This document shows, one piece after another, positions 9,147 to 19,029 of a DNA stretch of 64,000 nucleotides (its first letter is position 1; each line of letters starts with the position of its first letter). The position numbers and the translations under genes were made by a program. This DNA comes from Burkholderia stabilis (GTDB taxonomy: Bacteria; Pseudomonadota; Gammaproteobacteria; Burkholderiales; Burkholderiaceae): NCBI RefSeq assembly GCF_001742165.1, contig NZ_CP016443.1:868001-932000 (forward strand), given 5' to 3'. The notes beneath the pieces are model-generated. The model made no database searches. It worked only from the letters and a program-made list of their open reading frames with translations, and was not told where the DNA came from.

Positions 9147-9213
9147 TCGCCGCACCGTCGACACCCCGCTACAACACCAGACGCCGCCGCACGACGGAGG
9201 CCAGGAGACACGC

Positions 9214-10581
9214 ATGCCCAATCGATCCAGCGGCGCCGCCCTCGCCGCGTCGCCCGCCGCCTCGCGCGCGATCGGCCGCGTCCGCTATACGGTCCTCGCG
9301 CTGATCTTCGCCGTGACCGTCATCAACTATGCGGACCGCGCGACGATGTCGATCGCCGGCACCGGCGTCGCGCACGATCTCGGGCTGTCGCCCGTGCAGC
9401 TCGGTGTCGTTTTTTCGGCGTTCGCCTGGGCCTACGCAATCGGCCAGATACCGGGCGGTTGGCTGCTCGACCGCTTCGGTGCACGCCGCGTGTACGGCCT
9501 GAGCCTGCTGCTGTGGTCGGCCTTCACGATGCTGCAGGGCACGGTCGGCTGGTTCGCCGTGCAGGGTGCAGCCGCGACGCTCGCGCTGTTCGTGATGCGC
9601 TTCATGCTCGGCCTCGTCGAATCGCCTGCGTTCCCGGCCAACTCGCGGATCGTCGCGTGCTGGTTCCCGACCGCCGAACGCGGCACGGCGTCGGCGCTGT
9701 TCAATTCCGCGCAATACATGGCCGTCGTGCTGTTCACGCCGGCGATGGCATGGCTCACGCATGCGCTCGGCTGGGAGCACGTGTTCCTGTGGATGGGGAT
9801 GCTCGGCATCGCGCTCGCGGCGCTGTGGTTCGCGTGGTATCGCGAGCCGCACGGCCACCCGCGCGTGAGCGACGCGGAACGCGACTACCTGCGCGCGCAC
9901 GGCGCGCTCGTCGATCTCGAGGCGAACCGCGTGCGCCATCGGCCGCGCGCGTCGTGGCACGACGTGTCGCAACTGTTCCGCCACCGGAACCTGTGGGCGA
10001 TCTATATCGGCCAGTACTGCATCACCGCGCTCACCTACTTCTTCATCACGTGGTTCCCGATCTACCTGATCAAGGGGCGCGGGATGACGATCATGGAAGC
10101 CGGCTGGGTCGCCGCGCTGCCGGCGATCTGCGGGTTCACCGGCGGCGTGCTCGGCGGCGTGCTGTCGGACTGGCTGATCCGGCGCGGCATGCACCCGTCG
10201 CGGGCGCGCAAGACGCCGTTCGTCGTGGGGATGGCCATGGCGACGCTGCTCGTGCTCGCGAACGGCGCATCGTCGAACGCCGTCGTGATCGCGCTGATGA
10301 CGATCGCGTTCTTCGGCAAGGGGCTCGCGGCGGTCGGCTGGGCCGTGCTCGCCGACACGGCGCCGGAAGGCATGGTCGGCCTGAGCGGCGGCGTGTTCAA
10401 CGGCCTCGGCAACATCGCCGGGATCGTCACGCCGCTCGTGATCGGCTATTTCGTCGCCAGCACGGGTTCGTTCGCCGGCGCATTGTGGTTCGTCGCTGCG
10501 CACGGGCTGATCGGCATCGCCGCGTACACGTGGCTCGCGGGCCGCTTCGAGCGGATTCGCGTCACGCCGCCGCGCGCGTGA
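9214..10581 (+). CDS. MFS permease of the anion:cation symporter type (sugar-acid/aromatic acid)
   Basis: A 455-residue, 12-helix transporter starting at ATG 9214 behind AGGAGA. Typical motifs are VINYADRATMSIAGTG in helix 1, GQIPGGWLLDRFGARRVYG between helices 2 and 3, and RFMLGLVESPAFPANSRIV. These resemble glucarate/galactonate/phthalate-type permeases. Placed after the 2-hydroxyacid dehydrogenase, it probably imports the same hydroxyacid or a precursor. Confidence 0.9.
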   Translation: MPNRSSGAALAASPAASRAIGRVRYTVLALIFAVTVINYADRATMSIAGTGVAHDLGLSPVQLGVVFSAFAWAYAIGQIPGGWLLDRFGARRVYGLSLLLWSAFTMLQGTVGWFAVQGAAATLALFVMRFMLGLVESPAFPANSRIVACWFPTAERGTASALFNSAQYMAVVLFTPAMAWLTHALGWEHVFLWMGMLGIALAALWFAWYREPHGHPRVSDAERDYLRAHGALVDLEANRVRHRPRASWHDVSQLFRHRNLWAIYIGQYCITALTYFFITWFPIYLIKGRGMTIMEAGWVAALPAICGFTGGVLGGVLSDWLIRRGMHPSRARKTPFVVGMAMATLLVLANGASSNAVVIALMTIAFFGKGLAAVGWAVLADTAPEGMVGLSGGVFNGLGNIAGIVTPLVIGYFVASTGSFAGALWFVAAHGLIGIAAYTWLAGRFERIRVTPPRA

Positions 10582-10606
10582 GCATCATCGCTGCCCACGC
10601 GGCCCG

Positions 10607-10628
10607 GACGGCGCGCGCCCGCGCCGTC
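10607..10628. terminator. Hairpin between convergent genes
   Basis: A perfect 9-bp stem (GACGGCGCG / CGCGCCGTC) with a 4-nt loop between the MFS stop and the converging lysR stop. There is no clear T tract, so intrinsic termination is uncertain. Confidence 0.4.
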
Positions 10629-11595
10629 ACGCGCGCTTGCGGCCGCCCGGCGTCTGCTCGATCGTCAGCCGGTCGAGTTCGCGCAGGTCGTTCTCCAGCG
10701 CGGGCGTGAGCGTCGTGCGCAGGTGGTCGAGGAACGTGCGGATCTTCGCGTCGAGATAACGACGCGTCGCGTAGACCGCGTACACGCTCACCGTCTGCAG
10801 CCGGTACTCGGGCAGCACGCGGATCAGCCGCCCTTCGCGGATGTCGTCGAGCACCGTATAGAGCGCGACACACGCGATCCCGCGCCCGGCGCGCACCGCG
10901 ACGCACAGCGCATCCGGCACGTTGACCTGGAACGGCGCCGGCTGCAGCTCGTAGACGGTTTCCTCGCCGTCGTTGCGTTCGAGCCGCCATTCGCCGGCGG
11001 GCGATGCGGGGGTGTCGAGCCGCAGGCACACATGGTTCGGCAGTTCGTCGGGCGTCTGCGGCGTGCCGTGCCGCGCCAGGTATTCGCGCGACGCGACGAG
11101 CACGCTGACGCTCGTGCCGCAGGTCTGCGCGACATAACCCGAATCGGGCAATTGCGACGCCGTCACGATCGACACGTCATAACCTTCCTCGACGAGATTC
11201 GGCATGCGCTGCGCAAGCGTCAGCTCGACCGACACGTCGGGGTTGTCTTCCTGGTAGCGGACGATCGACGACACCACATGACTCTGCCCGAGCCCCGTCA
11301 TCGCATGGATGCGCATCTTGCCGCTCGGCCGCAGCAGCGCGTTGCGCGCCTCCGCGTTCGCATAGTCGATTTCCGCGAGGATCGATTTCGCGCGCTCGAA
11401 ATAGCGCTCGCCGCTTTCGGTGAGGCCGAGGTGGCGCGTCGTGCGATGCAACAGGCGCGTCTGTACGTGCGCTTCGAGGTTCGATACCGCGCGCGACACC
11501 TGCGCGGTGGTCGCGTCGATTTCCTTCGCGACCGCCGTAAAGCTGCCGGCTTCGACAACGCGCACGAACAGGCGCATGTTTTCGAGCATGTCCAT
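10627..11595 (-). CDS. LysR-family transcriptional regulator (CrgA-like)
   Basis: A 322-residue LysR protein. Its N-terminus MDMLENMRLFVRVVEAGSFT with TTAQVSRAVSNLEAHVQTRL is typical of the CrgA/DmlR branch, and RLLHRTTRHLGLTESGERYF follows. It is the last gene with host-like composition before the arsenic cassette. Its upstream region (11596-11790) runs into the cassette junction, so its promoter may have been affected by that insertion. No partner gene is obvious. Confidence 0.9.
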   Translation of the reverse strand: MDMLENMRLFVRVVEAGSFTAVAKEIDATTAQVSRAVSNLEAHVQTRLLHRTTRHLGLTESGERYFERAKSILAEIDYANAEARNALLRPSGKMRIHAMTGLGQSHVVSSIVRYQEDNPDVSVELTLAQRMPNLVEEGYDVSIVTASQLPDSGYVAQTCGTSVSVLVASREYLARHGTPQTPDELPNHVCLRLDTPASPAGEWRLERNDGEETVYELQPAPFQVNVPDALCVAVRAGRGIACVALYTVLDDIREGRLIRVLPEYRLQTVSVYAVYATRRYLDAKIRTFLDHLRTTLTPALENDLRELDRLTIEQTPGGRKRA

Positions 11596-11759
11596 TGAAT
11601 TGGCTTGGGGAGAGTCAGTGGGGAGGCGTCGGCGGCGCTCGCGTCAGGTGGGGAACGGAACGCGGCCGCGAACCACGCCGAATCGATCACCGTGCCGGGG
11701 GAAAGGCGGGAGAGCGGACATCGCGTGCGTGGTTCAGGCATGAGCAACTGTCTTGAAAG

Positions 11760-11778
11760 TCAAGCCACGCAGGCTTGA
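11760..11778. repeat. Inverted repeat near the left cassette junction
   Basis: TCAAGCC-ACGCA-GGCTTGA, a perfect 7-bp dyad, ~50 bp before the ars operator. It could be a regulatory site or an end feature of the acquired segment; no T tract follows. Confidence 0.4.
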
Positions 11779-11794
11779 TCCAGCATAAGCGGCA

Positions 11795-11829
11795 TTGCCA
11801 TTGATTCAATAATTGATGTATTATTGAAT
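11795..11829 (+). promoter_or_regulatory. ars promoter overlapped by an ArsR operator
   Basis: A promoter-like pair TTGCCA (11795-11800) and TATTAT (11819-11824), 18-bp spacing. It is covered by a perfect inverted repeat ATTCAATAAT (11804-11813) / ATTATTGAAT (11820-11829) that ends one base before the arsR start codon. This placement fits autorepression by ArsR. No Shine-Dalgarno fits between operator and ATG, so the mRNA may be leaderless or weakly translated. Confidence 0.75.
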
Positions 11830-11830
11830 A

Positions 11831-12160
11831 ATGAATGAAGCCCAAGCCGTTTCCGCCCTCGGTGCCCTGGCCCATGCCCAGCGCCTGCGCGTGTTCCGAT
11901 CCCTAGTCGTCGCCGGCCCCGAAGGGCTCACGCCCAGCGTTCTGGCCGATCAGCTCGACGTGGCCCGCAACGCGCTGTCCTTCCACCTGAAGGAACTGGC
12001 TCATGCTGGCCTCGTCACCATCGAACAGCAAGGCCGCAACCTGATCTACCGCGCCGACTTCAGCCAGATGAATGGGCTGCTCGGCTACCTGACCGAGCAC
12101 TGCTGCCAAGGCAGCACGTGCGAGGTCAGTGATTCCTCCTCTGCCTGTACCTCCTGCTGA
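11831..12160 (+). CDS. arsR: ArsR arsenic-responsive repressor
   Basis: A 109-residue winged-helix ArsR/SmtB protein (LDVARNALSFHLKELAHAGL is the recognition helix region). The usual ELCVCDL metal site in the DNA-binding helix is absent. Instead the C-terminus has CC (C91, C92), C97, and CTSC (C106, C109). That resembles the C-terminal As(III) site of Acidithiobacillus ferrooxidans-type ArsR, where two adjacent cysteines and a third a few residues later bind arsenite. It heads the ars operon, with a perfect operator over its start. Confidence 0.92.
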   Translation: MNEAQAVSALGALAHAQRLRVFRSLVVAGPEGLTPSVLADQLDVARNALSFHLKELAHAGLVTIEQQGRNLIYRADFSQMNGLLGYLTEHCCQGSTCEVSDSSSACTSC

Positions 12161-12172
12161 AAGGATCTCCCC

Positions 12173-12643
12173 ATGAAGCGCTTCCACGTCCACCTGCACG
12201 TCGATGACCTGAACCGCAGCATCGGCTTCTATTCCCAACTGTTCGCCGCGCAGCCCGCGCGCGTCAAAAGCGACTACGCCAAATGGATGCTCGAAGACCC
12301 GCCGGTCAACTTCGCCATCTCCACACGTGGCAACAAGCCGGGCATTGACCACCTGGGTATCCAGACCGACGATGCCGAGGAATTGGCGGTGCTGAAGGCC
12401 CGCGCCGAGGCGGCCGACATGACGCTGCTGGACGAGGGCACCACGACCTGCTGCTACGCGCGCAGCGAGAAGCACTGGATCACCGACCCGCAGGGCGTGG
12501 CCTGGGAGCACTTTCACACGCTGGGCAATATTCCGGTCTTTAACGAAGCGGCGCCTGCAGCGACTTCCGCCGCAGCGTGCTGTACCCCGGTGCGCGGCAA
12601 GCCGATGGGCGTTGCGGTGAAGCCGGCCTCCTCCTGCTGCTGA
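12173..12643 (+). CDS. arsI: ArsI-like C-As lyase / CadI-type vicinal-oxygen-chelate protein
   Basis: A 156-residue glyoxalase-fold protein. Candidate Fe(II) ligands are H5, H60 (GIDHLG) and E112 (WEHFH). An adjacent cysteine pair C93-C94 (TTCCYAR) matches the pair that ArsI uses to bind trivalent organoarsenicals. Known ArsI enzymes split the carbon-arsenic bond of methylarsenite using oxygen. The C-terminal 30 residues add further cysteines (CC twice), a tail beyond the core domain. It lies 13 nt after arsR in the operon. The older family name CadI is also used; the lyase role is inferred from the Cys pair and operon. Confidence 0.82.
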   Translation: MKRFHVHLHVDDLNRSIGFYSQLFAAQPARVKSDYAKWMLEDPPVNFAISTRGNKPGIDHLGIQTDDAEELAVLKARAEAADMTLLDEGTTTCCYARSEKHWITDPQGVAWEHFHTLGNIPVFNEAAPAATSAAACCTPVRGKPMGVAVKPASSCC

Positions 12644-12655
12644 TGTGAGATACCC

Positions 12656-13153
12656 ATGACCACCGACAAGATCTACAGCGCCCTGTTCATCTGCACGGGT
12701 AACTCGGCTCGCTCCATCCTGGCCGAAGGCATCCTCAATGAATTGGGCCAGGGGCGCTTTCGCGCCTACTCGGCGGGCAGCCACCCCAAGGGCGAAGTCC
12801 ACCCACTGGCGCTCGCCACGCTGGAGCGGCTGCACATGCCGACCGCTGGCTACCGCAGCAAGAACTGGGATGAGTTCGCGGCGCCCGGTGCACCGGAGCT
12901 GGATTTCATATTCACGGTCTGCGACAACGCCGCCGGCGAGGTCTGCCCGGTGTGGCCGGGACGGCCAATGTCGGCGCATTGGGGCGTTCCTGACCCCGCA
13001 GCCGTCAAAGGCACCGATGAGCAGAAGCGCAAGGCATTCACGGATGCGGCGCTGACGCTGCGCCGACGCATCGAGCTGTTCCTGTCGCTGCCGCTGCAGC
13101 GGCTGGACGCCATGTCGTTGCAGCATGAGCTGCGCAATATCGGTACGAAGTGA
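12656..13153 (+). CDS. arsC: Arsenate reductase, low-molecular-weight phosphatase type
   Basis: A 165-residue cytoplasmic enzyme with the P-loop CTGNSARS (C13, R19), which binds arsenate, and a DPAAVKG segment in the position of the catalytic Asp loop. Further cysteines (FTVCDNAAGEVC) could act in the disulfide relay. It reduces As(V) to As(III) for export by Acr3. It starts 12 nt after arsI. The operon also contains an unrelated glutaredoxin-type ArsC at 14265. Confidence 0.92.
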   Translation: MTTDKIYSALFICTGNSARSILAEGILNELGQGRFRAYSAGSHPKGEVHPLALATLERLHMPTAGYRSKNWDEFAAPGAPELDFIFTVCDNAAGEVCPVWPGRPMSAHWGVPDPAAVKGTDEQKRKAFTDAALTLRRRIELFLSLPLQRLDAMSLQHELRNIGTK

Positions 13154-13163
13154 GGCCGGGGCA

Positions 13164-14249
13164 ATGAATGCAATCCCTGAAGCGCTGCGGCCTGAACAAG
13201 CGCCGCAGCCCATGAGCCTCTTCGAGCGCTACCTGACGCTGTGGGTGTTCCTGTGCATCGTGCTGGGCGTGGCCCTGGGCCAGTTCGCACCCGGCGTGTT
13301 CCAGGCCATCGGCCGCCTCGAGGTCGCGCAGGTCAACCTGCCGGTGGGCCTGTTGATCTGGGTCATGGTCATTCCCATGCTGCTCAAGGTGGACTTCGGT
13401 GCGCTGGGCCAGGTCAGGCAGCATTGGCGCGGCATTGGCGTGACGCTGTTCATCAACTGGGCCGTCAAGCCGTTTTCGATGGCGCTGCTGGCCTGGATCT
13501 TCGTGCGCCAGATCTTCGCCCAGTGGCTGCCGGCCGACCAGCTCGACAGCTATGTTGCCGGCCTGATCCTGCTGGCCGCCGCGCCCTGCACGGCCATGGT
13601 CTTCGTCTGGAGCCGGCTGACCGGCGGCGACCCGGCGTTCACGCTGTCGCAGGTGGCGCTGAACGACACCATCATGGTCTTCGCCTTTGCGCCCATCGTC
13701 GGCCTGCTGCTGGGCCTGTCGTCCATCAGCGTGCCCTGGAGCACGCTGATGGTGTCGGTGCTGCTCTACATCGTGATCCCGGTCATCCTCGCGCAACTCT
13801 GGCGCCGCGCGCTGCTGCGCCAGGGCCAGGCCGCCTTCGATGCCGCGCTGGCCCGCATCGGCCCGCTGTCCATGGCCGCGCTGCTGCTCACGCTGGTGCT
13901 GCTGTTCGCCTTCCAGGGCGAGGCCATCCTGCGCCAACCGCTGGTGATCGCCATGCTGGCCGTGCCCATCCTGATCCAGGTGCTGTTCAACTCGGGGCTG
14001 GCCTACTGGCTCAACCGCCAGGTGGGCGAGCAGCACCGCATCGCCTGCCCGTCGGCACTGATCGGCGCTTCCAATTTCTTCGAATTGGCGGTGGCCGCCG
14101 CCATCAGCCTGTTCGGCTTCCAGTCCGGCGCGGCGCTGGCCACCGTGGTCGGCGTGCTGATCGAGGTACCCGTGATGCTGCTGGTCGTGCGCGTGGTCAA
14201 CCGCTCGCGCGGCTGGTACGAATGCGGCCCGAACCCTCCCTCCCGCTAA
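13164..14249 (+). CDS. acr3: Arsenite efflux permease, ACR3 family
   Basis: A 361-residue, 10-helix membrane protein. The ATG at 13164 gives the usual short cytoplasmic N-terminus. The conserved cysteine of the fourth helix is present in LAAAPCTAMVFVWS, and a conserved glutamate in the late helix GVLIEVPVMLLVV. Both are needed for arsenite transport in characterised ACR3 proteins. It starts 10 nt after arsC and exports As(OH)3 using the proton gradient. Confidence 0.94.
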   Translation: MNAIPEALRPEQAPQPMSLFERYLTLWVFLCIVLGVALGQFAPGVFQAIGRLEVAQVNLPVGLLIWVMVIPMLLKVDFGALGQVRQHWRGIGVTLFINWAVKPFSMALLAWIFVRQIFAQWLPADQLDSYVAGLILLAAAPCTAMVFVWSRLTGGDPAFTLSQVALNDTIMVFAFAPIVGLLLGLSSISVPWSTLMVSVLLYIVIPVILAQLWRRALLRQGQAAFDAALARIGPLSMAALLLTLVLLFAFQGEAILRQPLVIAMLAVPILIQVLFNSGLAYWLNRQVGEQHRIACPSALIGASNFFELAVAAAISLFGFQSGAALATVVGVLIEVPVMLLVVRVVNRSRGWYECGPNPPSR

Positions 14250-14264
14250 CCCAGGCAAGCCACC

Positions 14265-14687
14265 ATGAGCAACATCACCATCTACCACAACCCCGCCTGC
14301 GGCACGTCGCGCAACGTGCTGGCCCTGATCCGCAACAGCGGCGAGGAGCCCACGGTCATCGAGTACCTGAAGACGCCGCCCGACCGGGCGACGCTGACGG
14401 CACTGATCGCCGCGATGGGCGTATCGGCGCGCGCCGTGCTGCGCGAGAAAGGCACGCCCTATGCCGAGCTGGGCCTGGATGACCCGCAGTGGAGCGACGT
14501 GCAGTTGATCGACTTCATGCTCCAGCACCCCGTCCTCATCAACCGGCCCATCGTGGTCACGCCGCTGGGCACGCGCCTGTGCCGGCCATCGGAGGCCGTG
14601 CTGGACATCTTGCCGCAGCCGCAGCGCGGCGCGTTCAACAAAGAGGATGGTGAGGCCGTGGTGGATGCTGAGGGTCGCAAGGTCTAA
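14265..14687 (+). CDS. arsC: Arsenate reductase, glutaredoxin-dependent type
   Basis: A 140-residue ArsC of the R773 type: catalytic Cys in HNPACGTSRN (C12), the arginine region INRPIVVTPLGTRLCRP, and a C-terminal low-complexity tail. It uses glutathione and glutaredoxin, unlike the phosphatase-type enzyme in the same operon. Having both types gives redundancy of the reductant. It starts 15 nt after acr3 and is the last arsenic gene. Confidence 0.92.
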   Translation: MSNITIYHNPACGTSRNVLALIRNSGEEPTVIEYLKTPPDRATLTALIAAMGVSARAVLREKGTPYAELGLDDPQWSDVQLIDFMLQHPVLINRPIVVTPLGTRLCRPSEAVLDILPQPQRGAFNKEDGEAVVDAEGRKV

Positions 14688-14727
14688 ATACCTCTGCGTG
14701 CGCAGTCGGGTGATCTGAAGCTGATAT

Positions 14728-14755
14728 TATCGAATTTCGTTATCGATATTCGATA
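14728..14755. promoter_or_regulatory. Putative PadR operator over the padR start
   Basis: Inverted repeat TATCGAAT (14728-14735) and ATTCGATA (14748-14755), 12-bp spacer containing a further TATCGATA. The right arm ends on the A of the padR ATG, so bound repressor would block both transcription and start-codon access. Confidence 0.6.
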
Positions 14756-15084
14756 TGAAAGAACAATCGACACCGCGCGCTATGGAGCACCACGACTTGC
14801 TGTCGGGACTGATCCGCCTGCATGTGCTGCACCACGCGGCCGAGCAGGAGATCTACGGGCAATGGATGATCGACGAGCTGGCCCACCACGGCTACCGCCT
14901 CTCTCCCGGAACGCTGTACCCGATGTTGCACAAGATGGAGCGCGACGGCTACCTCGTCTCCCGCCAGGAGCGTGAAGGGCGCACCGTGCGCAAGCTCTAC
15001 ACGATCACGCCCAAGGGCAAGGAAGGCTTGGCACTGGCCAAGGAACGCATCCGGGAGTTCACCGGGGAGGCGATGCACAAATGA
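14755..15084 (+). CDS. PadR-family regulator of the chromate gene
   Basis: A 109-residue winged-helix protein with the PadR signature region EIYGQWMIDELAHHGYRLSP followed by GTLYPMLHKMERDGYL and TVRKLYTITPKGKEGL. Its TGA overlaps the chrA ATG (ATGA), so the two are translationally coupled. PadR-like regulators next to chrA are known as chromate-responsive repressors (ChrB-independent type). It is likely autoregulated through the dyad over its start. Confidence 0.88.
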   Translation: MKEQSTPRAMEHHDLLSGLIRLHVLHHAAEQEIYGQWMIDELAHHGYRLSPGTLYPMLHKMERDGYLVSRQEREGRTVRKLYTITPKGKEGLALAKERIREFTGEAMHK

Positions 15085-16310
15085 CAGATTCAACCAACAC
15101 CTTGCAGCATGAGTCCGCAGCCGCGCGCGGCTCACCCGTCGAAGTCTTCGGCGCCTTTCTCAAGCTGGGGCTGACCTCCTTCGGCGGGCCGATCGCGCAC
15201 CTGGGCTATTTCCGCTCGGAGTTTGTCGAGCGCCGCCGCTGGCTGGATGACCGCAGCTACTCCGACCTGGTCGCCCTGTGCCAGCTCCTGCCCGGCCCGG
15301 CCAGCAGCCAGGTGGGCATGGCGCTGGGGCTGGGCCGCGCGGGCTGGCTGGGGCTGCTGGCGGCCTGGGCCGGATTCACCTTGCCATCGGCGATTGCGCT
15401 GATCCTGTTCGCCTTTGGCATCGCCGAGTACCAGGGGCTGGCCCAGTCCGGCTGGGTCCATGGGCTCAAGGTGGTGGCCGTGGCCATCGTGGCCCAGGCA
15501 GTCTGGGGCATGGCCCGGTCGTTGTGCCCGGACCGGTCGCGCGCCGCCCTGGCCATTCTGGCGGCGCTGCTGACCATCATTCTTCCCTCGGCGATGGGGC
15601 AGATCGCCGCCATCACGGTGGCGGGATTGCTGGGCTGGTGGGGCTTGAAGATCGCACAGCCTGGCGGCGGCCATGCCCATAGCTACCCGGTTTCGCGCAA
15701 GCTGGGCGTCGTGGCACTGCTGCTGTTTGCCGCCCCACTCGTTGGGCTGCCCCTGTGGGCCGCAGCCACGGACTCGTTCACGATAGCGCTGCTGGAAGGG
15801 GTGTATCGCTCCGGTGCATTGGTCTTCGGTGGTGGGCACGTCGTGCTGCCGCTGCTGCAGGCCGCCGTGGTGCCGAGCGGCGTCGTGAGCAACGCCGACT
15901 TCCTGGCCGGCTACGGCGCGGCGCAGGCCGTGCCGGGGCCGCTGTTCACGTTCTCGGCCTACCTCGGCGCGGTTGCTCACGGCCCGCTGCATGGCTGGAT
16001 CGGCGGGCTGGCACTCCTGGGCACCATCTTCCTCCCGGCCTTCTTCGTGCTGGTCGGCGCACTGCCATTTTGGGAAGGATTGCGCCACCGCGCGGGCATC
16101 CAGACGGCCATGGCCGGCATCAACGCCGGCGTGGTCGGCATTCTGGTGTCCGCCCTCTATGACCCGGTATGGACGAGTGCCATCCACGGCAAGGCGGATT
16201 TTGGGCTGGCGCTGCTCTCGTTCGGGCTGCTGACGGTGGGACGCGTGCCGCCAGCGCTCGTGGTGCTGCTGGCCGGGCTGGCGGGCTGGGTCATGGCGAT
16301 GGGTATCTGA
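15081..16310 (+). CDS. chrA: Chromate efflux transporter ChrA
   Basis: A 409-residue bidomain CHR protein. Each half carries the family motifs: FGAFLKLGLTSFGGPIAHLG and LCQLLPGPASSQVGMALG in the first, ALVFGGGHVVLPLL and GAAQAVPGPLFTFSAYLG in the second. It exports chromate across the inner membrane. It overlaps padR by 4 nt. Its stop is only ~30-50 bp from the probable IS110 end, so the IS inserted directly behind it. Confidence 0.94.
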   Translation: MTDSTNTLQHESAAARGSPVEVFGAFLKLGLTSFGGPIAHLGYFRSEFVERRRWLDDRSYSDLVALCQLLPGPASSQVGMALGLGRAGWLGLLAAWAGFTLPSAIALILFAFGIAEYQGLAQSGWVHGLKVVAVAIVAQAVWGMARSLCPDRSRAALAILAALLTIILPSAMGQIAAITVAGLLGWWGLKIAQPGGGHAHSYPVSRKLGVVALLLFAAPLVGLPLWAAATDSFTIALLEGVYRSGALVFGGGHVVLPLLQAAVVPSGVVSNADFLAGYGAAQAVPGPLFTFSAYLGAVAHGPLHGWIGGLALLGTIFLPAFFVLVGALPFWEGLRHRAGIQTAMAGINAGVVGILVSALYDPVWTSAIHGKADFGLALLSFGLLTVGRVPPALVVLLAGLAGWVMAMGI

Positions 16311-16364
16311 AGCCCATTCGCCGGCGCAGCGGCCGGCCGGACATGGGGACACTCTCCAGCAATT

Positions 16365-17507
<1,143 letters not shown>

Positions 17508-17664
17508 CGCACTTCAAAGATACAAGGGGATTCAGTGGCCCGAATTGTACGCCGCCGCAGACAAATTTGCGCACTTGTGCGCCGCCCAGGCTTTCATCGG
17601 ATGAAAGGTTCTTGCAAGCCGCGCGCGTCGTGCGCACGCAACGGCTTGATGCGATGCGGCAATT

Positions 17665-17683
17665 TGTATCACAACGCGATATA
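17665..17683. promoter_or_regulatory. Putative MarR operator upstream of the HPP-CBS gene
   Basis: A 19-bp site TGTATCACAACGCGATATA that agrees at 14 of 19 positions with the perfect dyad upstream of the nearby marR gene (18974-18992). It is 56 bp before the HPP-CBS start and overlaps an AT-rich promoter-like stretch (GATATAAT). Confidence 0.55.
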
Positions 17684-17738
17684 ATTCCGCGCTTGTCGCA
17701 GCGCGCGTCCGCGCTGTCATCCTTACCGCTTATCGTCC

Positions 17739-18914
17739 ATGTCGTCAGGCTCCTCTTCGTCGCGCCGCACGTTGCGGCAATGGCTGCACAGCTTCGTTCC
17801 CCATCCGATGTCGCTTGGCTGGCGCGAGCGCCTGCGCTCGTGCACGGGCGCGCTCGTCGGCATCGCGACGGTCGGCGTCACGATGCGGCTGCTGCCCGGC
17901 GTGCCCGGCCTCGTGCCGCTGCTCGTCGCGCCGATGGGCGCGTCGGCCGTGCTGCTGTTCGCGGTGCCGGCCAGCCCGCTCGCGCAACCGTGGTCGATCA
18001 TCGGCGGCAATCTCGTCGCGGCGACGGTCGGCGTCGCGTGCGCGCAATGGATCGCCGATCCGATCACGGCCGCCGCGGTCGCGATCGCGTGCGCGATCGG
18101 CGGCATGTTCCTGCTGCGCTGCGTGCACCCGCCGTCGGGCGCCGTCGCGCTCACGGCCGTGGTCGGCGGCCCGGCGATCCATTCGCTCGGATTCGGTTTC
18201 GTGCTGGAGCCGATCGCGCTGCAATCGGCGATCCTGCTGTCGGCCGCGCTCGTCTATCACGCGCTGACCGGGCACCGCTACCCGCACGGTGGCGCACGCC
18301 CCGAAACGAAACCGCAGGCAGGCAGCGCCGCACCGGCGCGCGGCGGCTTCACGCGCGGCGACCTCGACGCGGTGCTCAAGCGCCGCAGCGAATGGCTCGA
18401 CGTCGATCCGGACGATCTCGAAGCGTTGCTGCGCGAAACCGAGATGCAGGCCTATACGCGCACGTTCGGCCAACTCACGTGCGCCGACCTGATGACGAAG
18501 AACGCGATCGAGGTCGCGCCGTCGACGTCGGTCACAGCCGCACTCACGCTGCTCGATCGCCATCGCGTGAAGGCGCTGCCCGTCGTCGACGGCGAAGGCC
18601 GCCTGGCCGGCATCGTCACGCGCGCCGACCTCACGCGCCAGTTGCGCCGCCCGACCGCGCTGTGGCAACGCCTGTCCGCGCGACTGCCGCAATCGCTCGG
18701 TGGCCAGCCCGCAAGCGTCGCCACCGTGATGACCCGCGACGTCGCGTTCGTGCCGCACACGATGCCGCTCACGGCGCTCGTGCCGCTGTTCACGCATTCG
18801 GGCCATCACCACATTCCGGTCGTCGATGCATCGCGCCGGCTCGTCGGGATCATTACGCAGACGGATCTCGTGACGGGCCTCTACCAGCAGACGCGGATGC
18901 TCGAGGCCGCGTAA
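17739..18914 (+). CDS. HPP-family membrane protein with tandem CBS domains
   Basis: A 391-residue protein. Residues ~20-180 form the HPP membrane domain: four or five helices with the name-giving motif LLRCVHPPSGAVALTAVVGG. Residues ~245-385 form two CBS domains (TCADLMTKNAIEVAPS...GIVTRADL; SVATVMTRDVAFVPH...GIITQTDL), which usually bind adenine nucleotides. Some HPP proteins are implicated in nitrite transport in plastids and cyanobacteria; the bacterial CBS-fused forms are uncharacterised as far as I know. It lies just right of the IS element and left of marR and the ClC gene, which share its putative operator. Confidence 0.85.
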   Translation: MSSGSSSSRRTLRQWLHSFVPHPMSLGWRERLRSCTGALVGIATVGVTMRLLPGVPGLVPLLVAPMGASAVLLFAVPASPLAQPWSIIGGNLVAATVGVACAQWIADPITAAAVAIACAIGGMFLLRCVHPPSGAVALTAVVGGPAIHSLGFGFVLEPIALQSAILLSAALVYHALTGHRYPHGGARPETKPQAGSAAPARGGFTRGDLDAVLKRRSEWLDVDPDDLEALLRETEMQAYTRTFGQLTCADLMTKNAIEVAPSTSVTAALTLLDRHRVKALPVVDGEGRLAGIVTRADLTRQLRRPTALWQRLSARLPQSLGGQPASVATVMTRDVAFVPHTMPLTALVPLFTHSGHHHIPVVDASRRLVGIITQTDLVTGLYQQTRMLEAA

Positions 18915-18973
18915 CGCCGGCACGATGACCGACGTCGCGCGGAATACGTTTATTCCGCCTCGATTCGCACATT

Positions 18974-18992
18974 TATATCATGCCGTGATATA
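18974..18992. promoter_or_regulatory. Putative MarR operator upstream of marR-clc
   Basis: Perfect inverted repeat TATATCA-TGCCG-TGATATA, 37 bp before the marR start. A degenerate copy lies before the HPP gene. Autoregulation by the MarR protein is inferred. Confidence 0.62.
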
Positions 18993-19029
18993 TTTATCGC
19001 TACCGAAACCGACTGACTGCCCGACCTCG

